Source: DASSSQ01 sp963839285 (GTDB lineage Bacteria > Actinomycetota > Thermoleophilia > Gaiellales > Gaiellaceae). From it: a stretch of DNA of 64,000 nt. Below, piece by piece: positions 27,252 through 35,904 of the stretch. The position numbers and the translations under genes are program-made. The number at the start of each line of letters is the position of its first letter. The first letter of the stretch is position 1. The DNA lies in NCBI GenBank assembly GCA_963839285.1, contig CAWIUN010000022.1:1-64000 (forward strand). The letters are read 5' to 3'. Under the pieces are notes generated by a model. It had not been told where the DNA came from. It saw only the letters and a program-made list of their open reading frames with translations, and did not search any database.

Positions 27252-28367
27252 CTAGAGCGTCCCCTTCTCCTCGAGCCAGTACTCGAAGAGCGGGTCGGCG
27301 AGCACGGGAGCGCCGTCGACCCGGATCGTCTCGGCGCGGCCCTCGAGCGCCTCGAGCGTGAAGCGGATGCTGCCGCGCTTGAGCCCGACGGCCGTGTGGA
27401 CGCGGACGTCGTAGACGCTGCCCGCGCCGGTCGCGAGCGCGAGCGCGAGCCGCTTCTCGTTCACGGGCAGCGCCTCGTAGCGCGCGCGCAGGATCGGTCG
27501 CGCGTCCTCGTGGGCCCGCCGGAGCGCGGCCAGCCAGACGCCCTCGTCGGCCCTGGCGCCCCGCGGCGTCAGCGACCAGAGGTGGTGCGCCAGCAGCATC
27601 GTCCGCTGCGGGTGCCCGCGGACGAACTCGATCAGCGGGTCGAGGGCGTCGCCCACGTCCCGGCCGGTGGCGGCGAAGCGGTCGCTGATGTGGCGCGCGG
27701 ACTCCGCGTCGGGGAGCGGCCCGAGCGGGACCGGCAGCGCGTGCTCGAGGAACGGCCGCGAGGGATCCGAGAAGAGCTTCGCGATCAGGCTCGGCGAGGA
27801 GCCGGCGAACAGGTAGGAGGCGTCGTCGGCCTGGTACTGGATGACGCTGCGGAGGATCCCGTCGGCGCCGTCCACGTTGAGGATGTCCTGGATCTCGTCG
27901 AGGACGAGGATCGTCCGGACGCCGGTCTTCTCGGCCAGCCGCGTGGGCAGCTCGAGCAGCTTCAGCAGCACCGACTCGGCGTCGAGAGTCGGGTTCGAGA
28001 GCATCCGAACGGCGAAGCCGCCACCGCCGAGCGAGACGCCGATCTTCCAGGTCTTGAGGATGTCGGAGGCGGCGCTCCGCAGCGGCCCCTTCAACGAGCG
28101 GTTGTAGGCGCGCTCGAAGCGGGTGACGACGGCCCCGAGGGTGAGAACGTCCATCAGGTCGACGTGCGCCGTCGGCATCCCGAGCCGGGCGGCCTCGCCG
28201 AGGACCGCGCCGAGGACGCTGCTCTTCCCGTAGCGCCGCGGTGCGACGACACGGGCCGAGTGGCCGCCGTCGGCGAGGTCGAAGAGCTCGCGCACCTCCC
28301 GCTGCCGGTCGATCATCGCCTCGGCTCGCAACGGTCCGGAGACCTGGAACGGGTTCAGGTCGCGCAT
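27252..28367 (-). CDS. Archaeal-type P-loop ATPase (COG1672-like)
   Basis: This is a 371-residue cytoplasmic STAND/AAA-like ATPase. Walker A is VVAPRRYGKSSVLGAVLGEA (GKSS near residue 48), Walker B TILVLDEIQDILNV near 155, sensor region YLFAGSSPSLIAKLF, and a C-terminal winged helix (LKRGSIRFTLEALEGRAETI). Family members occur as orphans or near mobile elements in archaea and bacteria and their role is mostly unknown. It stands alone, with converging and diverging neighbours. The 170 bases upstream are less GC-rich than the rest of the window and contain repeated CTAGT/ATAGC-type words. Confidence 0.85.
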   Translation of the reverse strand: MRDLNPFQVSGPLRAEAMIDRQREVRELFDLADGGHSARVVAPRRYGKSSVLGAVLGEAARLGMPTAHVDLMDVLTLGAVVTRFERAYNRSLKGPLRSAASDILKTWKIGVSLGGGGFAVRMLSNPTLDAESVLLKLLELPTRLAEKTGVRTILVLDEIQDILNVDGADGILRSVIQYQADDASYLFAGSSPSLIAKLFSDPSRPFLEHALPVPLGPLPDAESARHISDRFAATGRDVGDALDPLIEFVRGHPQRTMLLAHHLWSLTPRGARADEGVWLAALRRAHEDARPILRARYEALPVNEKRLALALATGAGSVYDVRVHTAVGLKRGSIRFTLEALEGRAETIRVDGAPVLADPLFEYWLEEKGTL

Positions 28368-28539
28368 CTGACTCGAGAATAGAAAAGCTAGTCGATTCAG
28401 TCTAGTTCGGCCAGCCTCGGCGTCCGGATAGCGCGACTCGCCGGTTCTGCATAGCTCGGCTATTCAAGCTCGGCCGGCGTCCGAGACGCGGAGCGGGCGC
28501 AGCGCGTACGCGCAGACTGCCGGCGGCGCCGGAAGCGAG

Positions 28540-28612
28540 TGGAGCCAACGGGATTCGAACCCGTGACCTTCGCGCTGCCAGCGCGACGCTCTCCCAGCTG
28601 AGCTATGGCCCC
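28540..28612 (-). tRNA. tRNA-Ala (anticodon GGC)
   Basis: The 73-base cloverleaf reads on the minus strand. The acceptor GGGGCCA pairs with TGGCTCC. The D arm is GCTC...GAGC. The anticodon stem TCGCG/CGCGA encloses the loop CTGGCAG, giving anticodon GGC. The T-loop is GGGTTCGAATCCC. The discriminator base is A and no CCA is encoded. Confidence 0.97.
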
Positions 28613-28624
28613 GCGTCTCGGCGA

Positions 28625-28630
28625 AGTGTA
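28625..28630 (-). promoter_or_regulatory. -10 box of tRNA-Ala
   Basis: GCTACACT on the minus strand places TACACT 12 bases before the first tRNA base. The same GCTACACT word precedes rsfS, rplU and mreB. Confidence 0.5.
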
Positions 28631-28642
28631 GCGAGGCGGGGT

Positions 28643-28996
28643 CTACCCCGCCGCCGCCTCGAGCTCGATCGCCGGCACGTCGTCCCAGAGCTCCTCGAGC
28701 CGGTAGTACCGTCGCGCGTCCGGCGTGAAGACGTGCAGGACGACGTCGAGGTAGTCGGCGATGATCCACGTCGCCTCGCGCTCGCCGTCGACCGAACGGG
28801 GCAGCATCGCGTCGGCCTTCAGACGGGCGTGGACCTCGTCCCAGATCGCCTTCGTCTGCCGCGGGTTGCGGCCGGTGCAGACGACGAAGTAGTCGGTGTA
28901 GGAGCAGACCGGCCGCATGTCGAGGATGACGACGTCGTCACCGAGCTTCTCCTGGGCGAGCGCGGCGATGCGGCGGGCTTGGTCGATCGGGGTCAG
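28643..28996 (-). CDS. rsfS: Ribosomal silencing factor RsfS
   Basis: RsfS binds L14 and blocks subunit joining when nutrients run out. The domain is clear: IDQARRIAALAQEKLGDDVV, DMRPVCSYTDYFVVCTGRNP, REATWIIADYLDVVLHVFTP and RRYYRLEELW. The homologous N-terminus lies upstream of the first ATG (28918), but no ATG, GTG or TTG exists in frame there. CTG at 28996 would give 117 residues, the family norm, about 14 bases after AAAGG. Either a rare CTG start is used or an indel hides the true start. A TACACT -10 is at 29030-29035. It follows nadD in the usual gene order. Confidence 0.88.
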   Translation of the reverse strand: MTPIDQARRIAALAQEKLGDDVVILDMRPVCSYTDYFVVCTGRNPRQTKAIWDEVHARLKADAMLPRSVDGEREATWIIADYLDVVLHVFTPDARRYYRLEELWDDVPAIELEAAAG

Positions 28997-29036
28997 AGTG
29001 GTCTCAGCTGCCTTTCCGGGGTCGGGCGAAGTGTAG

Positions 29037-29600
29037 CTAGCGTCCCGGCCGATACAGGCCGCGCGACTCGATCAGGGACGCGACCGCCGGCGGCACGAGC
29101 CCGTCGATCGGCAGGCCGCGCGCGACGCGCTCCCGGATCTCGCTCGAGGAGACCGGCACCGCCGGGATCTCGAAGAAGAGCACCCGCTCGGGCCGCGAGA
29201 CCTGTGCGAGCGCCGCGTCGAGCGCCTCGCGCGGGTAGCCCGGGCGCGTCGCGACGCCGAGGCGGGCGTGCTCGAGCACCGCGACCGGGTCGTGCCAGGA
29301 GACGGGGAAGTCGAGGAACTGGTCGGCGCCGATCAGGAAGATCACGTCGCCGAGCCGCGCCGCGGCCTGCCGGACGGTCACGTCGGTGGTCGACTCCTCG
29401 CGCTCGACCGTGCAGCCGGGGAACGCCGCCCGCGCGAGCTCGAGCCGGGTCTCGATCTCCTCGCCGACCTGCTTGTAGCGGGGCCGGACGGCGACGACGA
29501 CCTCGATGCGCGCGAGCCCGAGCTGCCGCCGCGCCGCCTCGAGCAGGGCCACGTGCCCGTCGTGGGGCGGGTCGAAGGAGCCGCCGAAGAGACCGGTCAC
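29037..29600 (-). CDS. nadD: Nicotinate-nucleotide adenylyltransferase
   Basis: This enzyme converts nicotinate mononucleotide and ATP to deamido-NAD in NAD biosynthesis. It has 187 residues, standard length. GLFGGSFDPPHDGHVALLEA is the nucleotidyl transferase signature (GxFDPPHxGH) at residues 3-15. IPAVPVSSSEIRERVARGLP is the C-terminal ISSTxIR-type motif that contacts ATP phosphates. GTG 29600 overlaps the obg stop (GTGA). Confidence 0.95.
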   Translation of the reverse strand: MTGLFGGSFDPPHDGHVALLEAARRQLGLARIEVVVAVRPRYKQVGEEIETRLELARAAFPGCTVEREESTTDVTVRQAAARLGDVIFLIGADQFLDFPVSWHDPVAVLEHARLGVATRPGYPREALDAALAQVSRPERVLFFEIPAVPVSSSEIRERVARGLPIDGLVPPAVASLIESRGLYRPGR

Positions 29601-30794
29601 GAGAGCTCGAGCTCCTCGTCCCCGACCTCGACCAGGGCGCCCTTGCGCGCGCCCGCGAGCCGGAGCGCGCGCTCCAGCTCCTCACCCGCCGGCGCCTCTC
29701 CGACGACGCGGAAGCCGCGGTCGGTACGCAGGATCGCGGTAGCGGGGCCGGCGGTCGGGGCGGGGCCGGTAGACGAGGTAGTCCGCGAGCTCGTGCTCGA
29801 CCGCCTGCTCGTCGACGGCGGGCGCGGGCACGAGCTCGAAGAGCGCCCGCCGGAACTCCTCGACGCCCCGGCCGGTGGCGCAGGAGAGGCCGAAGACGCG
29901 CAGGACCCGCTCGTCCTCGACCGGGAACGCCGGCTGCTCGGGCACGAGGTCGAGCTTGTTCAGGACGACGACCTGCGGACGCTCCTCGAGCCCGGCGCCG
30001 TACGCGCGAAGCTCGGCGTCGATCGTCGCGAACTGCGCGGCCGGGTCGTCCGCGGCGGCGTCGATCACGTGGACGAGCACGCGCGCCCGCTCGAGGTGCG
30101 CGAGGAACTCGTGGCCGAGGCCGACGCCGCGGCTCGCACCCTCGATCAGCCCGGGCACGTCGGCCACGGTCAGCTGCCGGGTGCGGTCGGGCGCGTCGAC
30201 GGTGCCGAGCACCGGCGCGAGCGTCGTGAAGGGATAGTCGGCGACCTTCGGCCGCGCATTCGAGATCCGGGTCAGGAGCGACGACTTGCCGGCGTTCGGC
30301 AGCCCGACGAACGCCGCGTCGGCGAGCAGCTTCAGGCGCAGCTCGACGTCGAGCTCGTCACCCGGAAGGCCGGTCTCGGCGAAGCGCGGCGTCTGCCGGC
30401 TCGGGGTCGCGAAGCGGGCGTTGCCGCGGCCTCCCTCGCCGCCCCGGGCGACGACCGCGCGGGCGCCCTCGTGCGCGAGGTCGGCGAGCAGCTGCTCCCC
30501 GCCGGCGAGCACCTGCGTCCCGACGGGGACGTGCAGCACCTCGTCGGCCCCGTCCGCGCCGTGCTTGCGGGCGCCGCGGCCGTTGCCGCCGCGCTCGGCC
30601 TTCAGCCGCCGCAGCGAGCGGAAGCGCGAGAGGTCGCGCAGGCGCGCGTCGGCCACGACGACCACGTCGCCGCCCTTGCCGCCGTCGCCCCCGTCCGGAC
30701 CGCCCTTCGGCACGAACTTCTCGCGGCGGAAGGAGAGCCCGCCGTCGCCGCCGCGCCCGGCGGCGAGGTGCAGTGTGGCGCGGTCCTGGAACAC
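29597..30794 (-). CDS. obg: GTPase ObgE/CgtA, frameshifted near the C-terminus
   Basis: This is an essential ribosome-associated GTPase of about 398 residues. The glycine-rich OBG domain starts DRATLHLAAGRGGDGGLSFR and contains FVPKGGPDGGDGGKGGDVVV. The G domain has GLPNAGKSSLL (G1), DVPGLIEGA (G3), NKLDL (G4) and SCATG (G5). An extra C near 29762 shifts the frame; after correction the OCT domain (GFRVVGEAPAGEELERALRL) runs to GDEELELS and the stop at 29597, overlapping nadD. GTG 30794 lies six bases after a GAGACT -10 box (30801-30806), so the gene is probably leaderless. Confidence 0.93.
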
Positions 30795-30800
30795 CGGGCT

Positions 30801-30806
30801 AGTCTC
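30801..30806 (-). promoter_or_regulatory. -10 box of obg (leaderless)
   Basis: GAGACT, then AGCCCG, then GTG: a six-base gap as at the MerR, cyclase and nucS genes. Confidence 0.4.
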
Positions 30807-30872
30807 GCAGCGTCGAGGTCGAGGCGCGCCGGACGGCGCGATCTGGGCCGGCAGGCTTCGACCGGACGGGCG

Positions 30873-31124
30873 CTAGGCGCCGTTGACGCTGACGAAGCGG
30901 CGGTCGCCGCTCGTGCGGTACTCGACCGTGCCGTCCTGCGTCGCGAAGATCGTCTGGTCGCGGCCGATGCCGGTGCCCGGACCCGGCCGGAAGCGGGTGC
31001 CGCGCTGGCGGACGAGGATCATCCCCGAGGTGACCTCCTGGCCGGCGAAGATCTTGACGCCGAGCATCTTCGGGTTCGAGTCGCGCCCGTTGCGGCTGGA
31101 ACCGAGACCTTTCTTGTGAGCCAT
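30873..31124 (-). CDS. rpmA: Ribosomal protein bL27
   Basis: This is a large-subunit protein near the peptidyl transferase centre, 83 residues. It begins MAHKKGLGSSRNGRDSNPKM and ends DRRFVSVNGA; GQEVTSGMILVRQRGTRFRP is the family core. The N-terminus starts directly at AHKKG, so no Firmicutes-type cleaved extension is present. Its ATG overlaps the L21 stop (TGATG). Confidence 0.98.
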   Translation of the reverse strand: MAHKKGLGSSRNGRDSNPKMLGVKIFAGQEVTSGMILVRQRGTRFRPGPGTGIGRDQTIFATQDGTVEYRTSGDRRFVSVNGA

Positions 31125-31678
31125 CAGCCCTCTTCCTCCTTCAGCGCGCCCTCGAGGGCGGCCAGTGCGCCCTTCCGGCTCGCATGACCCTGCTCGTACG
31201 CGAACGCGGCCTCGACCTGCTCACGGCTCCAGCCGGAGACCGCCGCCTTGACCTGCGGCACCGTCAGCTCCGCGTAGCCCTCCGGCAGGGCCGCCGCGCC
31301 CTCGGCGGCCCGCGGCGCCTCGGCCTTCGGCTTCTCGACCTGCTTCTCGGCCGCGACCTGCGGCGGCTCCGCCTTCTTCGAGGCGGCGCGGCCCTTGCCG
31401 ATCGACTCGATCTCGATCTGGGTCAGGCTGGCGCGGAAGCCGGTGTGGCGCTTGTAGCCGGTGCGCTTCCGGTACTTGCCGATCCGGATCTTCTCGCCCT
31501 TGACGTGGCCGAGCACGCGCGCCGTCACCGTCAGCCCGCTGCCGTCGCCCTCGGGCGTGAACAGCATCTCGGGCTGGAACGTCGCGCCGGCGTCGTCCTT
31601 GAGCCGGTCCACGTAGAGCTGCTGGCCGGGCTCGACCTTGTACTGCTTGCCTCCGACTCTGATGATCGCGTAGCTCAT
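31124..31678 (-). CDS. rplU: Ribosomal protein bL21 with long C-terminal extension
   Basis: Residues 1-103 are a normal L21 (MSYAIIRVGGKQYKVEPGQQ; EKIRIGKYRKRTGYKRHTGF). It continues for about 80 residues: a charged Ala/Lys/Glu linker and then ELTVPQVKAAVSGWSREQVE followed by AAFAYEQGHASRKGALAALE. The latter looks like a compact three-helix SAP/Rho-N-like module with possible nucleic-acid binding. The total of 184 residues compares with about 103 in most bacteria. Extended L21 proteins occur in some actinobacterial lineages. The gene order rplU-rpmA-obg is standard. Confidence 0.95.
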   Translation of the reverse strand: MSYAIIRVGGKQYKVEPGQQLYVDRLKDDAGATFQPEMLFTPEGDGSGLTVTARVLGHVKGEKIRIGKYRKRTGYKRHTGFRASLTQIEIESIGKGRAASKKAEPPQVAAEKQVEKPKAEAPRAAEGAAALPEGYAELTVPQVKAAVSGWSREQVEAAFAYEQGHASRKGALAALEGALKEEEG

Positions 31679-31689
31679 AGCGTGGAAAA

Positions 31690-31722
31690 CGCGGGCACGG
31701 GCCCGCGAGCCGCACCAGTGTA
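31690..31722 (-). promoter_or_regulatory. rplU promoter and leader hairpin
   Basis: TACACT at 31717-31722 (in GCTACACT) is a -10 box. The expected leader contains a perfect stem CGCGGGC-ACGG-GCCCGCG at 31690-31707, just before the rplU start at 31678. Autogenous control through the leader is possible but not shown. Confidence 0.45.
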
Positions 31723-31729
31723 GCGAACC

Positions 31730-34696
31730 CTAGCGGCGGAAGTCGTCTCCCCACTCCGACATCGGCACGTAGTCCCACGACTCCTCGTCGCCGTCGCCGT
31801 TGCCCGAAGGCCGGGACTCGGACGGCCCCGGCTCTGCGGCCTCGGGCTCTTCGGGCTCCGGAGCGGACTCCTCCTCGGCGACCGGCTCTGCGGCGACCGG
31901 CTCCTCTGCGACCGGCTCTGGGGCCGGCTCCTCGACGGCTGCCTCCCTCGGCGGCGGGCTCGTCGGTCGCCGACTGCTCGGCGACGGCGTCGTCCGGGCG
32001 TGCCTCCTCGTCGGCGGCCTGCTCGGAGCCGTTCGTCGCCGCCGCCGGCGTCTTCTTGCGCTTCCGCCCCCCGCGCGAGCCGCGGCGGGTCTTCTTCCGC
32101 GCCGGCGCCTCGCCGTCCTCGTCGCCGTCCTCCCGCCCGAGCTCGGGGCGCGGAAGGTGGATGCGCGGCGACGGCTCGTCGCCGTCGGCGGTCGGCGTCT
32201 CCTGCTCCTCGGCCTGCTCCGGCGGGACCTCGGCGGCGGGCTCGGGCTCGGACGCCACCGCGCCCTCCCGCTCGCCGGCCTCGCCGCCGTCGGCGGCGTC
32301 GGTCTCGGCGCCTGCGGCTCCCTCGCCGGGCTTCTTGCGCCTGCGGCCGCCGCGCGAGCCGCGGCGCGTCCGCTTCCTCGGCGCGCCCGTCGCCGTCGCG
32401 CCCTCGTCGCCGGCGTCGGTCGTCTGCCTCCGGCTCCTCTGCGACCGCGTCGGCCTGCTCGTCGTCGTCCTCGTCTGCTTCTCGGGCCTCGGCCTCGGGG
32501 GCGGCCGCGTCGGGCTCGCTCGTCCTCCGAGTGGTCTTCCGCGCGCGCGTCGGGCGCTCGGCCTCGGCCTCGGCGGTGATCGGCTCGGGCGCCGTCTTCG
32601 CGCCGGAGCTCGCCAGCGTCGCGTAGGCGATCCCGTCGAGGACGCGCTCGATCCGGGCCTTGACGGTCTTGCCGACGAGGTTCGCCGCACCGGCGACGAC
32701 GACCGCGTAGCCGTCGAGGTGCGCGACCGCGGCGAGCGCGTCGTGGCGGTCGACCTCGCCCAGCTTGACCGAGATCGTCTTCTCCGCCTCGACCGGCGCC
32801 TCCGGCTTCAGCTTCTCGAGCGTCCCCTGGTCGAGCACGCGGAAGTGGTCGAGGTGGACGTCCTCCTTGCCGACGAGGAAGAAGCTGCGTCGCGTCGTCT
32901 CCTCGAGCTCGGCCAGCCGCGTCGCGCCCGGCCCGACCACGAGCGAGGCGATCTTCGCGTTCACCTCGACCCGGAACGCCTGCGTGCGCGAGCCCGGCGT
33001 CACGAGCGCGCGCAGGCGCCGCTCGATCTCGACCGCGGCCGTCGTCTCCGAGACGACGATCCCGTCGCCGCCGCAGGTCGGGCACTTCTTCGTCATCAGC
33101 TCGCGCGGGCCGTCGGTGACGTTCTGGCGCGTCATCTCGACCAGGCCGAGCGGCGAGATCTCGACCACGTAGGTCTTCGTCCGGTCGCGCTCGAGCTCGC
33201 TGCGGAGCGCCTCCTCGACCGCCTGGCGGTTCTTCGGGTTCGCCATGTCGATGAAGTCGATGACGATGATCCCGCCGATGTCGCGCAGCCGCAGCTGGCG
33301 CACGACCTCCTTGACCGCCTCGAGGTTGTTCTTCGTGATCGTGTCCTCGAGCCGCGAGTTCGAGTTCTTGCCGCGGCCGCCGACGAAGCGGCCGGTGTTG
33401 ACGTCGACGACGGTGAACGCCTCGGCGTAGTCGAAGATCAGGTAGCCGCCCGAGGGCAGGTCGACCCGCTTGTTCAGCGTCGACTTGATCTCCGCGTCGA
33501 CGCCGAACGCGTCCATCAGCGGCTCGCTGCTCCTTGTAGCGGACGACCCGCTCGACCATGTGCGGCGAGGTCTTCTTCAGGTAGCCGACGATCCGCTTGT
33601 AGGTGCGGTCGTGGTCGACGTAGGCCTGCTCGAAGTCGCCGGTGAAGAGGTCGCGCGTGACGCGCAGCGGCAGCTCGGCCTCCTGGTAGACGAGGCTCGG
33701 CGGCTTGGCGCCCTTCGCCTGGGTCTCGATCGTCTTCCAGAGGCGCTCGAGGAACTCGAGGTCGCGCTCGACGTCCTCGGCGGAGGCGCCCTCGGCGGCG
33801 GTGCGCACGATCACGCCGCCCTTCTTGGGCGCGATCTCCTTCAGGATCCCCTTCAGGCGCGTGCGCTCGTCGTCGTCGAGCCGGCGCGAGACGCCGAGGC
33901 CCTCGCCGAGCGGCTGGTAGACGACGAAGCGGCCGGGCAGCGAGATCTCGGTCGTCAGGCGGGCGCCCTTCGTCTTCATCGGGATCCTTGACGGCCTGGA
34001 CGAGGATCTCCTGGCCCTTCGAGATCAGGTCCTGGATCTTGCGGGCGCCCTTGCGGCCCTCGAGCTCGGGGCCGACGATCTCGTCGACGTAGAGGAAGCC
34101 GTTCTTCTCGAGGCCGATCTCGACGAACGCGGCCTCCATGCCGGGCAGCACGTTGTCGACGACGCCCTTGTAGATGTTGCCGGCGATCGATCGCTTCTCC
34201 GGCCGCTCGAGGTAGACCTCGGCGACGCGGCCGTCCTCGAGCACGGCGACGCGCTTCTCGCCCGCGTCGACGGAGACGATCAGCTCGCGCTTGGCCTTCG
34301 GCAGCGGCGCACGGCGCGGCGGCCGGCGGCGGGCGCTGCCGCTCTCCTTGCGCTGGTTCTGCCGGCGCTGGGCGCGCTGCGACTGCTCCTTGCGCTCGGG
34401 CCTCTCGCGCGTCGACTTCTCGCGCTCGGTCTTCTTCGCCGCGGGAGCGGCCTCCGCCGCGGCGCCGTCGGCGCCCGCGGCCGCGCTCTCGCCGGGCTTC
34501 TTGCGCCTGCGCCCGCCGCGGTTGCCCCGGCGGCGCTTCGGCTTCGGTGTGGCATCGGACTCGGATCGGACTGCGAACCGGAGGGCGTCGCCTGCTCCGG
34601 GGTGGGCGCGGGCTCGCTTACGAGCTCGGGCTGCGAGGCGACAGCCTCGGGGGTCGACTCGTCGCCCTTGCGGCGACGAAACCAGGCCAGTGGCAA
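31730..34696 (-). CDS. rng: Ribonuclease E/G family, multiply frameshifted
   Basis: This is an endoribonuclease for mRNA decay and rRNA/tRNA processing, about 988 residues. TTG 34696 (PLAWFRRRKGD) follows AAGGAG. A disordered basic/acidic N-terminal region (RRRGNRGGRRRKKPGE) leads to the S1 domain (NIYKGVVDNVLPGMEAAFVE). The catalytic DNase I-like part has VVDVNTGRFVGGRG and IIVIDFIDMANPKNRQAVEE with the metal-binding Asp residues. The zinc link is KKCPTCGGDG. After residue 600 comes a long Glu/Ala-rich tail with two more RRGSRGGRxRKK blocks, ending EESWDYVPMSEWGDDFRR. Breaks lie near 34560, 33985, 33530, 32430 and 31945. The core is certain; the tail frames are less so. Confidence 0.9.
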
Positions 34697-34841
34697 AAGG
34701 ATTCTCCTTCGGTTGTGCGCGCACGCCCGGCTGCATCTCCGGCGGAGAGGCGCGGCGCGCGCTGCAGAGTGGTGAAAAAGCTAGGCATGAGCCTGCCCGA
34801 ACGGTAGCAGCGCCGGCGGCTGCCGCGTGGGCGCCGGCCGG

Positions 34842-35036
34842 TCAGGCGGCGGGGCGGAGCTTCGCGCGGCGGGCGCCGATCGCGCGCAGGCGCTGCGACA
34901 GCCGCGCCCAGGCCCACGGCTCGAGCTCCTTGTACCGGACGGCGCTCTGGCCGCGGGTGGCCTCGAGGTACTCGAACCAGGCGTCCGCCTCCTCGATCAG
35001 CAGCAGCTCGAGCGCCTCGTGCTCGTGAATGCTCAT
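34842..35036 (-). CDS. Conserved-looking hypothetical protein, 64 residues
   Basis: This is a small helical protein beginning MSIHEHEALELLLIEEADAW, containing FEYLEATRGQSAVRYKELEP and ending in a basic RLRAIGARRAKLRPAA. I do not recognise a named family. The start at 35036 is set by GGAGGTGATCC, a perfect complement of the 16S rRNA 3' end, four bases before ATG. Such a strong site and a position between rng and the rodA operon suggest an abundant housekeeping protein. Confidence 0.7.
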   Translation of the reverse strand: MSIHEHEALELLLIEEADAWFEYLEATRGQSAVRYKELEPWAWARLSQRLRAIGARRAKLRPAA

Positions 35037-35109
35037 CCGGATCACCTCCACGTCGTCGGGAGTGGCAGCTCGATTGGGCCGGATCGTAGGACCCGCGTCG
35101 GACGGCGCG

Positions 35110-35904
35110 TCAGGCGGAGGGCCGAGGGACGAGCTCGGCGAGCGGCGCGCCGGCCTCGAAGTAGCGGATCGCCGCCTCGCCGAGCGCCCGCGTGCCCCCG
35201 TAGGCGACTGCGCCCTTGAGGGCCCAGCCTGCCACCGGCACGAGGTCGAGCAGCTCGCGGGCGACCGCGCGGAAGCCGAGCCCGCTGCCGAGGACGGCGA
35301 GCAGCTCGGGCGCGCGCGCGGCGTCGATCTCCTGCCCGTAGGCGGCCGCGATCCGGAGCACGAGCCGCGCCTGGTTCAGCGTCAGCACCGGCAGGTCGAC
35401 GCCCGGCACGAAGACGGCGGCGGCGACGAGGCCGTTCGTACGCGAGACTTGCCGCGCCAGCTGCTCGGCGAGCGGCCGCCGCAGCACCGGCAGGCGCGCC
35501 GCGAGCGCGGTGCCCGCCTCGCCGAGCCCGCGGGCCAGGGCCTCCGCGATCGCGTCGACCGGGAAGCCTGCGCCCGGGAGCACCTCGACGATGTCGGTCG
35601 CGAGCACGTACGGGAGCGAGCGCTGGCCGCCCTCGGTGACCGCGACGATCGGCACGTCGGCCCGGGAAGCGGCCCGCAGGACCGCGAGGTCGGCCTCGGT
35701 GGGCTCGCCCTCGAGCAGATAGACGAGCGCCGCCGCCTCGGCGGGCGCGCCGCCCTCCCGCACGGCCGACGCGTCCCCGTCCCGGCGGAGCTCGCGTGCG
35801 AGCGCGGGGACGAGCGCCGGCACACCCGCGACGAGCAGCGGCCGGCGGTCGCCGGCGCCGGCGCGGAGCTCGCGGACGAGCCCGAGGATCACCGTCGGCT
35901 TCAC
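35110..35904 (-). CDS. DUF697 family membrane-associated protein
   Basis: This 264-residue protein starts at GTG 35904, overlapping the rodA stop (GTGA). The N-terminal half resembles a degenerate GTPase-like fold with no P-loop (AAALVYLLEGEPTEADLAVL; VPIVAVTEGG). The C-terminal half is the DUF697 domain (VSRTNGLVAAAVFVPGVDLP; ELLDLVPVAGWALKGAVAYG) with two hydrophobic segments. DUF697 often accompanies GTPases or envelope proteins. Coupling to rodA and mrdA suggests an envelope role, which is inference. Confidence 0.75.
   Translation of the reverse strand: MKPTVILGLVRELRAGAGDRRPLLVAGVPALVPALARELRRDGDASAVREGGAPAEAAALVYLLEGEPTEADLAVLRAASRADVPIVAVTEGGQRSLPYVLATDIVEVLPGAGFPVDAIAEALARGLGEAGTALAARLPVLRRPLAEQLARQVSRTNGLVAAAVFVPGVDLPVLTLNQARLVLRIAAAYGQEIDAARAPELLAVLGSGLGFRAVARELLDLVPVAGWALKGAVAYGGTRALGEAAIRYFEAGAPLAELVPRPSA

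Noticed and set aside
31679..31716. rplU leader as a known riboswitch
   Set aside because: Only one short hairpin is present; nothing matches a metabolite-binding fold that I can recognise.
32070..34530. Repeats inside rng considered as a CRISPR-like array
   Set aside because: Spacing is irregular, the copies encode RGG-like blocks in the same protein, and there are no uniform spacers.
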